Shown here: one piece after another, positions 1 to 11,597 of the stretch
Position numbering within the stretch: the first letter of the stretch is position 1
How the letters are laid out: each line of letters begins with the position of its first letter
Source of the DNA: Epiperipatus broadwayi
Taxonomy: Eukaryota > Onychophora > Udeonychophora > Euonychophora > Peripatidae
NCBI GenBank assembly: GCA_028023455.1
Contig: JAQFVV010000014.1
Coordinates: 559,336-623,335, forward strand
DNA: 64,000 bases
Reading direction: 5' to 3'
Notes under the pieces: model-generated
Seen by the model: the letters and a program-made list of their open reading frames with translations, nothing else
The model's database searches: none
What the model was told of the DNA's origin: nothing
Program-made: the position numbers and the translations under genes

Positions 1-278
1 GAGAAAAGAAATATTTGAAAAATTACAGGACAATTTCTATTTTATTAACTGAAAGGAGACCCTTTGATTCCTCTTGGAGGCCTTAAAGGAACAGAGCAGG
101 GCAAATTCCTAATGTCCACTCCATACGTTCTTGTCATTGCAGCTGTTAATACTATGTGATTATTCATATAATATATGAACATGGATGGGCTGCTCACCAA
201 TACGCATTAGCCAGCGTGGTGAGTTTATTGGCTTTTTACCTCTGACTTTAAGAATATTATTTTACAATATATACAATT

Positions 279-1300
279 ATGACAGACAAAGATAAATCAT
301 GGCCCTTATTCCCAGGAGGCTGTAAAGTCACCAACCAAGACAGCGGTTGGTGGCCAAAGGCAGTGGGTGCTAAGAATCCCCTGATTGCAGACTCAGGCTG
401 CCATTTGATGGTGACTTTTTATTTAGGTACTTACAACTGCAGATCACTTTCAAGTGAAGAAAGATTGCAAGAGTTAGAAGAACTGTCATATATTAAATGG
501 GACATTATTGGACTTTGTGAAGTTAGAAGAAAAGGTGAAGAAACAATTGATTTAAAAAGTGGACATATACTCTACTAAAGTGGACATATACTTTACTATA
601 AAGGCACAAATATTGGAAATACAAGTGGAGTAGGATTCATTATATATAAAAAATGGAAGAATAACATTGTGGAGATTGATGGTGTATCGGACAGAGTGGC
701 AAGATTAATTTTACAACTTAATAGCAGATACCAAATGCAGATAATTCAGGTTTATGCCCCAACAAGTTCTCATAGTAATGAAGTAGTAGAAGATTTTTAT
801 ATGGATGTACAAAAGGCTTTTGATCAGAGTAAAAAACATTTTAAAATTGTTATGGGAGACTTTAATGCTAGAATTGGTAAACAAATGAAAGATGAAAATG
901 CTGTAGGTAATTTTTGGTTATGGTAATAAAATGAGAGAGGACATAGACTTGTGGAATTGGCAGAAAAAGAAAAACTTTATATTATGAATTCTTTTTTTGA
1001 GAAAAATGTTAAAAGGAAATGGACATGGAAGCATCCAAATGAAGGTACAGCAGAATTGGATTATATTTTGACTAACAGAAAATACATATTTCAAGATTGT
1101 AATGTTCTTAATAAATTTAACACAGGAAGTGATCATCGATTAGTAAGGTATAAGAGACATGTTAATGCAAAAGTAGAGAGACAAAAATTATTAAGAAAAA
1201 CAATATTTACAGTTGATATTCCTAATCTTCAGAAACATTCTAATGAGTTTAAATTAGAACTTACAAATCGGTTTCAAGTATTAGTAGATTTGGAAGATGA
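279..1300 (+). pseudogene. RTE LINE endonuclease domain (broken)
   Basis: In the living element this domain nicks target DNA so that reverse transcription can start there. The fold's landmarks are visible across three frames: the opening Asn motif (YNCRSL, about 430-448), the catalytic Glu in GLCEVRRKGEE (about 511-543), VYAPTS (about 750), GDFNARIG (about 856-879) and the terminal SDHR (about 1127-1138). The ATG at 279 opens a leader peptide of about 45 residues before the domain; this start is only the first ATG in frame, and the domain itself begins near 423. A stop from a 21-bp duplication (557-598), and a frame change near 926, make it non-functional. The linker to the RT follows. Confidence 0.8.
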
Positions 1301-1311
1301 TTCAGATTTGA

Positions 1312-3094
1312 ATGAGGAAAATAACTGATACACTTTTAAAAACTGCAACAAAGATAGCTGGTAGAAAAAAGCAGCAATTGACCAATAAATTTTCTACTGA
1401 GACTAGAGAATTTATGAAGAAAAGAAGGAATATGAGGATATACAACAATGATGCATTAAAAAAGATTGAATATCTCAAATTTTGTAAAATGGTGCATGGT
1501 AGGAAATTTATATCTGCAATAAAAAAAAAGATGGCATTATTACTAAAAGGAGAGATGACATAGTGAAATGTGTAGAAGACTTCTATCAAGAATTATATAG
1601 TAATAAAGAACAAGTACCTCCTACACCTATTATATCTTCCAAATTGCCCAGAATTTTGAATGAGGAAGTGAGACATGCAATTAAATTTATGAAGAAAGGG
1701 AAGGCTCCAGTTAATGATGGAATTATAATTGATATATTAAAAGAAGCAGGTGAAGAAATAGATATTTTTTTAGCAAAGTTATATACCAAATATCTAAATG
1801 ATAAAGATGTACCAGATGATTGGAAGAATGGAGTATTAATATTAATATTTAAAAAAAGTGATAAAGAAAATATTAGAAATTACAGACCTATCAGTCTTTT
1901 ATCAGTTTTATACAAAATGTTTACTAAGATAATTACAACTCATCTACAGAAAACACTGGATTTCCACCAACCAAGAGAACAAGCTGGATTTAAAAGTGGT
2001 TTTAGTACAGTATATCATATCCAGGTACTGAGAGAAGTTATAGAAAGGACAAATGAATATGAGTTGCCATTATGCTTAGGATTTGTAGATTATGAAAAGG
2101 CATTTGATTCTATAAACATTTCTTCAGTGATTAAAGCATTAGATCATCAAGGTGTAGATCCAGGATATTGTCATATTTTAAAGAATATTTATAAAAATGC
2201 AACAGCAACAATTAGATTACATAATGATAGTAGGAAAATCAACATTGAAAAGGGTGTAAGACAGGGTGACTCCACATCTCCAAAACTTTTTACAGCAGTC
2301 CTGCAAGAAATATTTTGTGGATTAAAATGGGAATCTAAAGGAGTGAAAGTAAATGGAGATTATTTAAGTCATTTAGATTTTGCAGATGATGTAGTTGTTT
2401 TTGCAAATAACGCTTTAGAGTTACAGGAAAGTAGGAGTTAAGATAAATGTTAAAAAGACTAAAGTAATGTTTAATAGATTTTCTCAAAATATGAAAATAA
2501 AGATTGATTATGATGAGTTAGAAGTTAACAGTTACAAATACCTTGGTCAGATTATTAATACAGATGGAAACATAATGGATGAAATTAATCATAGAATTAA
2601 ACTTGGTTGGAGTGCTTTTGGTAGAAATAACTTGATACTAAAAGGAAATATGCCTATGTGTTTGAAAAGGAAGGTTTTTAATAAATGTGTTTTGTCAGTT
2701 CTTACTTATGGATCTGAGACTTGGACACTTAATAGAAGAGCAATACAGAGACTTCGGACTATGCAAAGAAGTATGGAGAGATGCATGTTGGGAGTAACAA
2801 GAAGAGATCAAAAACGCAATGTATGGGTAAGAGAACAAACAGGTGTTACTAAGCTCATTGAAAAAATTAAAAGACTGAAAGTGGAGTTGGGCTGGATATA
2901 TTTCTAGAAGAGTTGATAATAGATGGACAATTGAAATTTTAAACTGGATTCCAAGAGATTGTAAAAGACCCAGAAAGAGCCCACATGTGAGATGGATGGA
3001 TGAAATAAGAAAGTGTGCACGAGTGATGTGGAGAAGAGAAGCTAAAGATAGGAATAGATGGATTGAACTTGGAGAGACCTTCATCCTGCAGTGA
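1312..3094 (+). pseudogene. RTE LINE reverse transcriptase and C-terminal domain (broken)
   Basis: This is the polymerase part of the LINE. The longest intact piece (1563-2441) carries the RT motifs in order: NYRPISLLSVLYK, QAGFKSGFSTV, the motif-A aspartate in FVDYEKAFDS, RQGDSTSPKLF, and the catalytic FADDVVVFAN (about 2379-2408). The C-terminal part (2467-3094) holds YKYLGQIIN, the LTYGSETW segment and the basic tail that follow the RT in RTE proteins. Relative to the copy at 11.6-13.8 kb, two pieces are lost: about 33 codons near 1490, and 32 bp near 2430 between two GGAAA repeats, which shifts the frame. A further frame change near 2890 separates the final residues from the rest. The catalytic aspartates are intact, but the protein cannot be made. 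Confidence 0.85.
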
Positions 3095-3135
3095 ATTAAT
3101 AATGGTTGATGATGATGATGATGATCACAAATTTT
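3095..3135 (+). repeat. RTE 3' tail, (TGA)n
   Basis: After the stop codon comes a short conserved 3' UTR and a run of TGA/ATG trinucleotides ending near 3124. The same tail closes the copies at 11.6 kb (reverse strand) and 54.4 kb. Simple 3' repeats of this sort are the rule in RTE elements. Confidence 0.75.
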
Positions 3136-3187
3136 GGAAATATGTATAAAGAATAGATGTTTTTTCAAAAATACAATTTATTTTCAA

Positions 3188-3330
3188 ATAAACAATTTGG
3201 GTTTTTACTAGAAAAATCTTTGTTGTTTACTGTTTATATTAATGACTTGCTTAATATTTCTATTCATTCTAATTTTTTATGGTTTGCAGATAATTGTTTT
3301 TATAAATCAAATATATACAAATAATTATAT
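3188..3330 (+). pseudogene. Fragment of another LINE reverse transcriptase (CR1/Jockey-like)
   Basis: About 45 codons read as GFLLEKSLLFTVYINDL followed by a hydrophobic stretch and LWFADNCFY. This matches the region of non-LTR reverse transcriptases around motif B (PLLF.VYINDL) and the catalytic box, where FADD has become FADN. The pattern fits CR1/Jockey-type enzymes better than the RTE next to it, whose sequence here is KLFTAVL and FADDVVVF. Nothing recognisable lies on either side, so only this scrap remains. The family call is an inference from a short motif. Confidence 0.45.
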
Positions 3331-4490
3331 TTAAGCAGACTATATTTATGGTATAATGTGGGGTTATACTGCAGCATGTTATTTGAAATTTTTGCAAACA
3401 CTTCAAAACTTTACATTAAGAATTATTTTCTTTAAATCTTTAGATTTAAAAGTATTTGAATTGTATAAATGTGCTGGAATTTTAACCGTCAGTCAATTAT
3501 TTATAGTAAATATTTTGTTATTGTAATTAAAATCTAGGAAAACAATAAAAATGATTCTGCAACAATAATGGTAACCAGATCATGTGATTTTGGTTTTTTT
3601 TATTTGAACCAGCATATTTTAAAACCCATTGTAGATATCAAAATTGTTCACAAAATTTTACAATATATTTATAAGAACATTGGGACTAATATCAATGATT
3701 TATGAAAAAAAAAAATGTAGAAAATTAATTATGGACTGGATTATAACTAATGGTAATGAAAATCTTCTTTTTGTAATTAATTATTTTATGTTGTATTAAT
3801 ATTTTATCTTTTCAAATTTTTGCATCTATATATAAGTTAAGCTCCATGCATAATTTTTTTGATCACAAAGAGATGATTTGTTTTAATAAATTAAAATTAA
3901 ATTAAAATATATATTATTATTGTTATTATTACTATTATTATTACATAAAGAAATATTTTATATTTGGGGGAAGAAGTATAATAATTAGCTTTAACTTTTA
4001 AAGTGCTAAAAGTTAAAGATAATTTTAAATTTGAAAATATAATTTTGAAATCAGTCTATTCATAATTATTTATATAGTTTATTTAATAATAAATAGATAA
4101 TTTTAGCACTAAGAATATTCATGCACTTTATTTAATATTAATAATGCGAAATAATTTTATCATTTTTTAAAAAAATCCCATTGTTTCTATTAAATATAAA
4201 TTTATTTTTTGAAAGATTAGTTGAATCACATGATTCATCGGTTTAGTCATGCACTATGTATTCATCTTTTAAAAGTTGTTTATAGTTAACACATTTAACC
4301 ATTTTTCAATATTTATTATGAAATTTTTTAAAAGTTGTATTTATTTTAATCAATAGGCGCATCTACTTCATCTTTCTATTTTTTTTACAGATTTTGTTGA
4401 AAGCATAAATTTAATAAATGAAATTAGTCCAAAAAATAAAATATCAATTTTTCAAATTAAAAAACGACTAATAAAAGTGAATTATAAAAC
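3331..4490. other. AT-rich non-coding DNA
   Basis: I see no gene. There is a short (ATT)n-like run near 3911-3945 and homopolymer tracts. Confidence 0.6.
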
Positions 4491-4495
4491 AAAAA

Positions 4496-4807
4496 ATGTT
4501 TGTTTACTCTTGCACTGGACTCTGGAGAATTAAAAAAACTATATATGATAATGTTAAGATTGATTACTATTTGATCACCTCAATTAAAGACAGTATCAAA
4601 TCCAGAGTTTTTGCCAATATCAGGCTATCTATTTTTCTGAACTATATAATATGGACAGCGAGGTGTAAGAAGGTATTCTGTGGCTTAATCTTTCAAGATG
4701 ATCAATATTTTTTTAGAAAACTGGTTGAGATCAAGAAATGGGATGAACTTCTCATACCTAAAAACACATTCCTGGACACATGGAATTTTATATCTATTAA
4801 AGAATAA
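4496..4807 (+). pseudogene. LINE C-terminal fragment (L1-like family)
   Basis: A 103-codon open frame ends with IKKWDELLIPKNTFLDTWNF. This lines up with the end of the L1-like LINE at 15782-15967 (KERDDMLTLPDIFTATWSLF) and at 59.9-60.1 kb (QPDIFVATWTL). The shared pattern is a YIIW/YAYW..RC segment, then a charged helix, then P..F..TW. I therefore read it as the very C-terminus of a related LINE. No polymerase motifs remain upstream. It is unusual that the frame is still open over 100 codons. Confidence 0.5.
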
Positions 4808-7800
4808 TCAATAGGTATCAACAACTCTATTGCTTTCAGTGCTTATGATTAATAGAGTAATAGATATAAAATGTCAATATGAAATGGGCACCTTCTTCAT
4901 ACTGAAATAGTTGGAGAATGTCATGCCCTGAATAGTATCATATAGATGATTTTAATCTCACTTACTTGGATGCTTATAAATGAATGAATAGATGCAGAAA
5001 ATTACAAAGCCTATAAATGGCTGGAAATGAATATCAGTAGTGTCTAATTGAACATTTTCACACTGGTGCAATGACAGCCTATAGGTTCTTGGTGAAAATG
5101 AATATGGACTTGAATGAATCATTGTTGGAAAGATAATAAAAATGATTAATATTGAGTTTCTAAGCCATATCTGATTATAGAACTGTGCCCTTCCAGTATG
5201 AAGTGCACATGACATTACAGGTGATCATTGAAATGATTATATAAAGGCAGTTCATGGGCAAAAGTATACTAAGAATTTATTGGATTACATTTGTCATTCA
5301 CTATAAGAATGAGTCATGCAGTGAACTGCAGAACATGAGCTGTTAATTGAGAACTGATAATCAGAAGATAATCAAAAATTCACATTTGTACAAAATTTGT
5401 TTGTATTAATTTTTTCCTTTTTTTTTCTGTACAAAATCACTTTATATCATACTTATTTACGTTTACTAAATTTATTGAAAAAAAAATGTTATTTTAGCCT
5501 TCAGGCTAAAATATATATTTAATGAATAAATAATGTTTCATTCAAAAGTTAATATTTTTCATACATATTTTGCTAAAGCATACTTTTAAATAACAAAAAC
5601 TCATTTTAAAATATTCAAAATTATAAAAAAGTTAAAATATAGTAAGAACAATTTTCCAGGGAGTGCTCTCTTCTTACTTGAATAAATTTTTATGCCACTA
5701 ATTTATTGCTAAAATGATTTTATAAGTCAATAAAATCTAAATATAAGCATCATTTAGAATCAAATTTTTAATAATTTTTCAAAAATAAATAAAAAATTAA
5801 TTATATTACATATAAACTTATTATTTTGTTTATATAATATAAAGAAAAGGCAATGCCATGCAAACATATTAGTATCTTTTCATTTCTGTATAATGGGAAT
5901 AGACTTTCTTTTATATATTGTTTCTGCTTGGTTTCAGACTCTGTATTGTTATTTTTTTATGTCTAGTAGTTTCTAAACATTTATATATTTTACTTATTAA
6001 TATCTCATGCGTTGTTAACTACAACATCACTAGATGGCCTACATAAAAAAATAAAATGTTAATTTATAACTAGCTAGATTTGATAATTTTTTTAAAAATA
6101 CTAATTATATTTATCAGATAATTAAGACTTTTTACTTGAAACTTTATCAGAAAAGTATATATTATTTATGAATTTTTTTTTGTTATAAATAAATCATAAA
6201 CAGTTATAATAAATCATTTCAATGATTATTATGATTATTCAAAAAAATAATCTTCAAAAGGATTTTTATAATAATTCCCTTATTTATTTCTAAACGAATG
6301 AATTATTTAGCATTTTGGTCCACAAGCATCTTCTTTCTATGAAGAATTTTGTTTCCCACATGTTTAACTATAAGAGAGTTTGTATAGTTGGGATTTTTTT
6401 TTCCTTTTTGAGTCAAAAAATCTTTCATTATGAGTTTGCGTAAGGAAATGTAACATAGATTAGATTAAATGTAATGCTTAACTCATTTAATCATTGATTC
6501 ATTTATTAATAAATTAAATGTTATATTTTGGCTCTTATAAAGTTTAATCATTTATCTCACGATTGGGATTTCACAAAACTTTTTTTAAATGCTCAGTTAG
6601 TAGAAAAATCATATTATTTTTTTTAAAATGTTTTTTCTTTAAAGTTTGCAATATAAATATATACTAAATAATATTTTATATATAGTAAAATGTTTTTCTA
6701 AGATAGACTTCTTCAAAAACTTCTTGAATATATACTTGAAGATTTAAAATATTAATGCAATTTGCCACTTAATGTAACGTACTTTACAATATATCTTATA
6801 TGCTGTAATTTTCAGCAGTCGCTGTTAAATTAAAGAAATTTAAAAAAAGTAACATTAAAACGTCAATGAAAAATAGACCAAAATGATCATAAATGCCTGG
6901 GGTGTAATTCATATTTATTTAAGTTGGGATCCTTCTCTGTATTAATATTTGTTTTGAAATTATTTTCTTTATTTATATAAAGACAAATGATTTTTTATTG
7001 TATTAAAGTAGATGTAATATATGTAATGTCTATTAATTGACCCCCCCCCCCCAACAGTCTATATATTAATCTTTTTGATACTTTTCTTTTTTAGCAGTCT
7101 CTCATCATGACAGGTGATTATTTTTATATGCTAAAGTATATTTTTATCTATGTATAATAATTTGTCACTTTTTTATTCTTTTAATTTTAGTTATTATAGA
7201 TAGCATTTTTTTTTTTTTAAAGCTACGATTTTTTTTAAATTACACAAGTAATTGCATTAACGAATCATAGGTACCTGCGATATATTTTATTTCTAAAATT
7301 TCAGTTTAAAATCAAATTGCCGCTGATACTTAAACATGTATTTTTTTATTGCTTGATCTTAGTTTTTTATTGATAAATGGTTAATTTTGATCAGTAAATT
7401 AGTTATTAAATATTATATAACTGATTGTAGTTAACTAGCAGCCTAACAGTAATATAAATTAAAAAGCAGCTGCTATTTATTCAATTGATAGTCTTTTTTT
7501 TTTTTGAATGATTGTAAAATAAAAGATATCTTTATTAAAAATAACCGAAAGGCTACTAAGATGGGAAGAAATCAATTATTCACATGTGTAATTATTTGCA
7601 TATGCGTAAAAATTTTTTATTAAAAATTTAATCTGGCAAATAGATAAAAAAAAAAGTACAACCCAATAACAATAGATAAATAAATGAATAAAAAAGAATC
7701 GCATCCTGCTAAGAACGTATAATTCTTTAAAAAATAAATAAATATTGCTATTAGTTTTTTTTTTTTTAAAAAAAAGCCGTATTTGCAAAATATAGTAAAT

Positions 7801-7937
7801 AGTAGATAATTTATTATTTATCATACTCATCATCATTAATAGGCACTCAAGTCAACATAATTGTAAGAAAAAAATAACCTGAAAAATTTGTGATAAGTTT
7901 TGTAATGACTATTCAAATTAGTCCATAAAACAACTAC
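4808..7937. other. AT-rich non-coding DNA
   Basis: No gene seen. Small items: a perfect 10-bp-stem hairpin at 5491-5512 (ATTTTAGCCT, TC loop), a C13-14 tract at about 7039-7052, and many A/T homopolymers. Short open frames here are made of homopolymer and low-complexity codons. Confidence 0.6.
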
Positions 7938-8602
7938 AACAAATATACAGATTGGAACATAATGGATGAAATTTATTAAAGACTTTAACTTGAATGGAAG
8001 TGCATTCCATAGAAATAACTTATTAAAAAAAATTATGTCTAAGTTTGAAAAGAAAGGTTTTTAGTAGATTTTATGAGTTTTCACTTATGGATTTGAGATT
8101 TCCACATTTAAGAGAAGATAGTACTTTATTTAGTATTAGACCGGCTGTGATGAAACTCGACCTCAACCCTAAACCTAACCTTAACCTTAAACCTAATCCT
8201 AATCCAGTATAGCTGTGGTATTTCACAGCAGGACTAATACTAAAGTACCAAGAAGAGCAATGCAGTGACTTCATATCATTCTACCATGTATGAAAAAAAT
8301 ATCTTCAGAATAATAATAAGGAATTTAATGTAAAACATTTTTGTGCGAAAACAAATATGTTCCTTTGATATCATTAAAAAAATTGAGAGACTGAAATGGG
8401 GCTAGGCTCGATGTGTTGGCAAAAGAGATGATAATAGATGGATAGTTGAAGTCATAAAATGTATCCTGAGATTGTAAAAGATCTAAATAGAGACTACAAT
8501 TTTCTGGTTTGTTGTAGAAAAGCTATGGAGTGAAAAAATTGGATTAAACATGGAGAGAATTACATTCTGCTGTGGATAGATTGAAAATGGTTATATAACA
8601 TA
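7938..8602 (+). mobile_element. RTE LINE fragment (C-terminal and 3' part), split by a nested insertion
   Basis: The sequence follows the 3' third of the RTE at 2560-3110: the ACAGATGGAAACATAATGG segment, then the FNKCVLSVLTYGSETW region, then the basic C-terminus and the 3' UTR ending near 8600. It has many stops and base changes, so it is older than the 0-3 kb copy. A 133-bp element has inserted at 8118-8250, in the codons for the RRAIQRL segment. It is 5' truncated. Confidence 0.7.
8118..8250. mobile_element. 133-bp terminal-inverted-repeat element (MITE-like) with telomere-like hexamers
   Basis: The ends are imperfect inverted repeats. The left end (8118-8156) begins ATAGTACTTTA and continues TAGTATTAG.CC.GCTGTGA. 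The right end (8221-8250), read in reverse, begins TGGTACTTTAGTATTAG and continues TCC.GCTGTGAAA. It is flanked by AGAAG on both sides (8113-8117 and 8251-8255). Removing the element and one AGAAG restores the RTE sequence as it stands at 2741-2748, which shows a real insertion with a 5-bp target duplication. The centre (8167-8205) is six consecutive hexamers of the form NCCTAA or CCTTAA, close to the CCCTAA telomere repeat. There is no coding capacity, so it would depend on a transposase from elsewhere. Confidence 0.75.
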
Positions 8603-10039
8603 GTTGTTCTTTAGTCTTTTATCATGTGATATTTTATTTTAAGTTCTTCTGCAGCAATCCTTTCTCTTTTTTGAAAGATTTCAATACTTTGCCGATTTCA
8701 ATCTTTTGATGTATTCTAATAGTAACTATATCTTTCCACGATAAGCAAATATTTTTCTTCCTTTGAATATGTTTTTAAAATAATATTTACATACCATAAT
8801 CTGGATCTTTCTTTCCCATTAAAAAAAAAATGTTACTCTTCCTTTTAAAATATACATTTAGGACATTTTTAAAACTATTTATTCACATTACATGCCCATT
8901 TTAATAAAGATGTAATCTTACAGTGATAGATAAAAAAAGACATTGAGTGATCTTATGATTTTGCCATCATAATTTCAGAATTGTACAAAGTATCCTTAAA
9001 ATAAATTTTTCAATATCTTTATGCTACATTGACATAAGATATGTCTCACTTTCATGCAATAAGTTTGATTCTAATTAAAATACTTTCTATAAATAATTTA
9101 AACAATTGAAATTAGAGAGAAAATAAAACAATTAATCATGAATGATGTTGTTAACACATCCAACACATAAATTAAAAAATTAAAAAAATCTGCAGTCAGG
9201 ATTTTAATACCAGCTTTAGATCATATATTAACCTAAACACTTAAGGATATAACTAAGAATCGAACTTGCAAATTGTATAGGCCACCCAGTGCAATACCTT
9301 AGAGTATTCAGTTATATATTACAATGAATCTCATGTTGAAATTAACTTCAAGATTTATGTAGCATAAATATGTAATAAGATTAATGAAAATGCAGTTTGC
9401 ATGACAATTTTTTTGGATCATGAGAATGAACATTGGCATTAATTCAGTCAAGAAAACATTATACTGTTTTTTTCTTAATGTGACAACCAAAAAAGAAAGG
9501 TACTTTCCTATTACTGAAAATATTATCAACAAAAGATCAAATAGGATCCTAATAAGTATGAGATAATTTCTATAAATAACTAAGATATTACTAATTAAAT
9601 CTGTTAGAACTAATTGTGATTATGGTATGTACTAAAAGTATGTTCTATTTGAAAGATTAAAATAATGTGGTACTTTATGGGTTTTCTATGTGAACTTTTA
9701 TGACTTTTTATATATCATTGTTTGTTTCATGATTAAAAGTAGTATAATAATTCATTAAAAATTTGTATATTTATATTTTCTCATTCATTTATGCTTTCTC
9801 TCAGATGAAAAATAACACAAATTATCAGTCAATGAAAATTAATTATTTACATTTTAAAATATTAATTTTTTTTGGTTTTCAACATAGTTGTGAAAATTCT
9901 AAAATATTAGCAAGAATATTTATGTGTGCATATGTGACTTTACCAAGGAAGATTGAGATCTGTTTATCATATTCTATCAAAATGAAAGTACTTATCATTG
10001 TAGATTATTTTATTTTCTAAATAATAAACCTATCTTATG
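8603..10039. other. AT-rich non-coding DNA
   Basis: Nothing recognisable. An open frame of 85 codons at 9763-10020 (plus) is low-complexity and has no match that I know. Confidence 0.5.
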
Positions 10040-11515
10040 AATTAACTTGGAAAGCAAAAGCTTTTGGAAGAAATGAGAATATTATAGAACAGGTGGATAA
10101 AATGATTATTTTTTTGTTGAAGTAAAAAAAATAGAAACAATGGCTTTAATATTGTTTCAAATTTCTCTCCATATTTAAAGAATTTAATGTTGAGCACTAT
10201 AATGTGAATATTTTGGATATGATAAATTTAAAGGAGATATTAGGTTAAACTGAAAGTGAAACACTAATGAAATAGAAGGTAAGTTCTTTACTAAAATGCA
10301 GATAGGTCTCAGAAAAATTGTTTTCAAGCTATATTAGTAGTGAAAAAGTTTCAAATAGTCTAAAAAAAAATTCAGTTAGAGAATTTGTGAAAGAATGGTA
10401 GGGAATTGCTGAATTTTTGTACCCAGAAAAGATAAATATGAAAGCATTAGATTGTCTTGCTGAATAATAATAAACTGAAAGAATTGCTGCTGATATAGAG
10501 AATAATCTAGTAGAAAAATCATCTGGATTTAGTTCATTTTTGTTGGCTATTGATTAAAAATAATATATCATATTTAAGTCAACTTGCAATTTTTATTAAT
10601 GGTGTTAGTAAATCTCTTAATGTTACTATTGAAACAGTGAAATATACCAGTATAGGAAACAAAAATCTGTGAAGAAATAAAACAATAACAAACTTAAATC
10701 TTCCCCTTGAAATATAACTCATTGTGCCAACAAGTAGGGCTCTTACATTAACTGGTTCTAAGGTAATCTTTATTAATAAATTAAAATCAGAATTAGCTTT
10801 TCTAAATTTAGAAGTCATTATCATCAGTTTTATGAAATCCCAAGCAGTGAATCATCAATTTAATTAATTTTTGAAAGAATCTTGATTTAGAGTAAATATA
10901 AGATATATTATTCCATTGTGCAATTTGTTAGCTAAGCAAAGGTAAAATGCTTCAACATTTTACAGGTTCAGGGGAGAAAAGTAAATTTATTCCTAAGCTC
11001 AAAAATAGTGATTATGCATTTTTGTTAATATTACCTCCTGTTAAAAAATAATTAAAATTCAAAAAGAAAAATCAGTTAATTCATAAATTGTACACGGATG
11101 CAAAAGGTTTTGAAATGAAACTTCCAATTGGGAAAATTACCTCAGGATATACAGATGAATTTAATGACTTCAAAGCTAAAGATTCTGAGTTTAATATTTA
11201 TGTAAATCTATTTAATGTTTATGTAGGAAAAAATGATGAACTTTTACACCAAAAATTTTAAATCAAATCAATTTTTATTGCAGCTTTATGCAATTTTTTG
11301 AAAAAAACTATTCTAAAATAGCCTTACTTTGTGAGAAATACGTTGTCTTGTTTGTTAGTATTTATAAATATGAACAACTTATTTTTTTTTTTCAAATAAA
11401 AGCAGTTAAATGAGGAAAAAAAATCCAAGATTAATCAATCTTGAAAATAATTTACATATTGCAACACTTCAGGTAGCAATAAATATTACATTTTACAAAA
11501 TGACAAACACCAAGC
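10040..11515 (+). pseudogene. Decayed hAT transposase of the GTF2IRD2/ZBED type
   Basis: Conceptual translation, crossing many stops, follows the course of hAT transposases of the GTF2IRD2/ZBED5 kind. Near 10330-10430: SEKVSNSLKKNSVREFVKEW and then FLYPEKINMKAL. Near 10470-10560: RIAADIENNLVEK and FSSFLLAID, the latter matching the SLALDES motif that holds the first catalytic Asp. Near 10575-10640: QLAIFINGVSKSLNVT. Near 11150-11200: FNDFKAKDSEF. Near 11330-11480: a degenerate C-terminal dimerisation region with YKYEQLIFF (family S.Y.CEQLFS) and LNEEKKSKINQ (family KSKLRSRLT). No zinc finger or terminal repeats were found. It is a long-dead transposon or a pseudogene of a domesticated one. 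Confidence 0.65.
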
Positions 11516-11597
11516 TTCTCATTAAAACTCAGATAATTGCATTTTATTTTTTTTGTCTTTAAAAAGTTATAAATTTGCTCATTTTTAAAATTTTATT

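Larger units (their letters stand above)
60..3135 (+). mobile_element. RTE-type non-LTR retrotransposon (LINE), near-complete, inactive copy
   Basis: One LINE runs from a GC-richer leader (about 60-420) through an apurinic-type endonuclease and a reverse transcriptase to a short (TGA)n tail. The gene order (endonuclease then RT in one ORF), the C-terminal segment after the RT and the trinucleotide tail are typical of the RTE clade. The reading frame is broken by a 21-bp tandem duplication near 557-598 that brings in a stop, by frame changes near 926, 1300 and 1560, by a deletion of roughly 100 bp near 1490, and by a 32-bp deletion near 2430. A second copy lies at 11598-13800 on the opposite strand and shows what is missing. 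The true 5' end may lie before 60. Confidence 0.85.
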
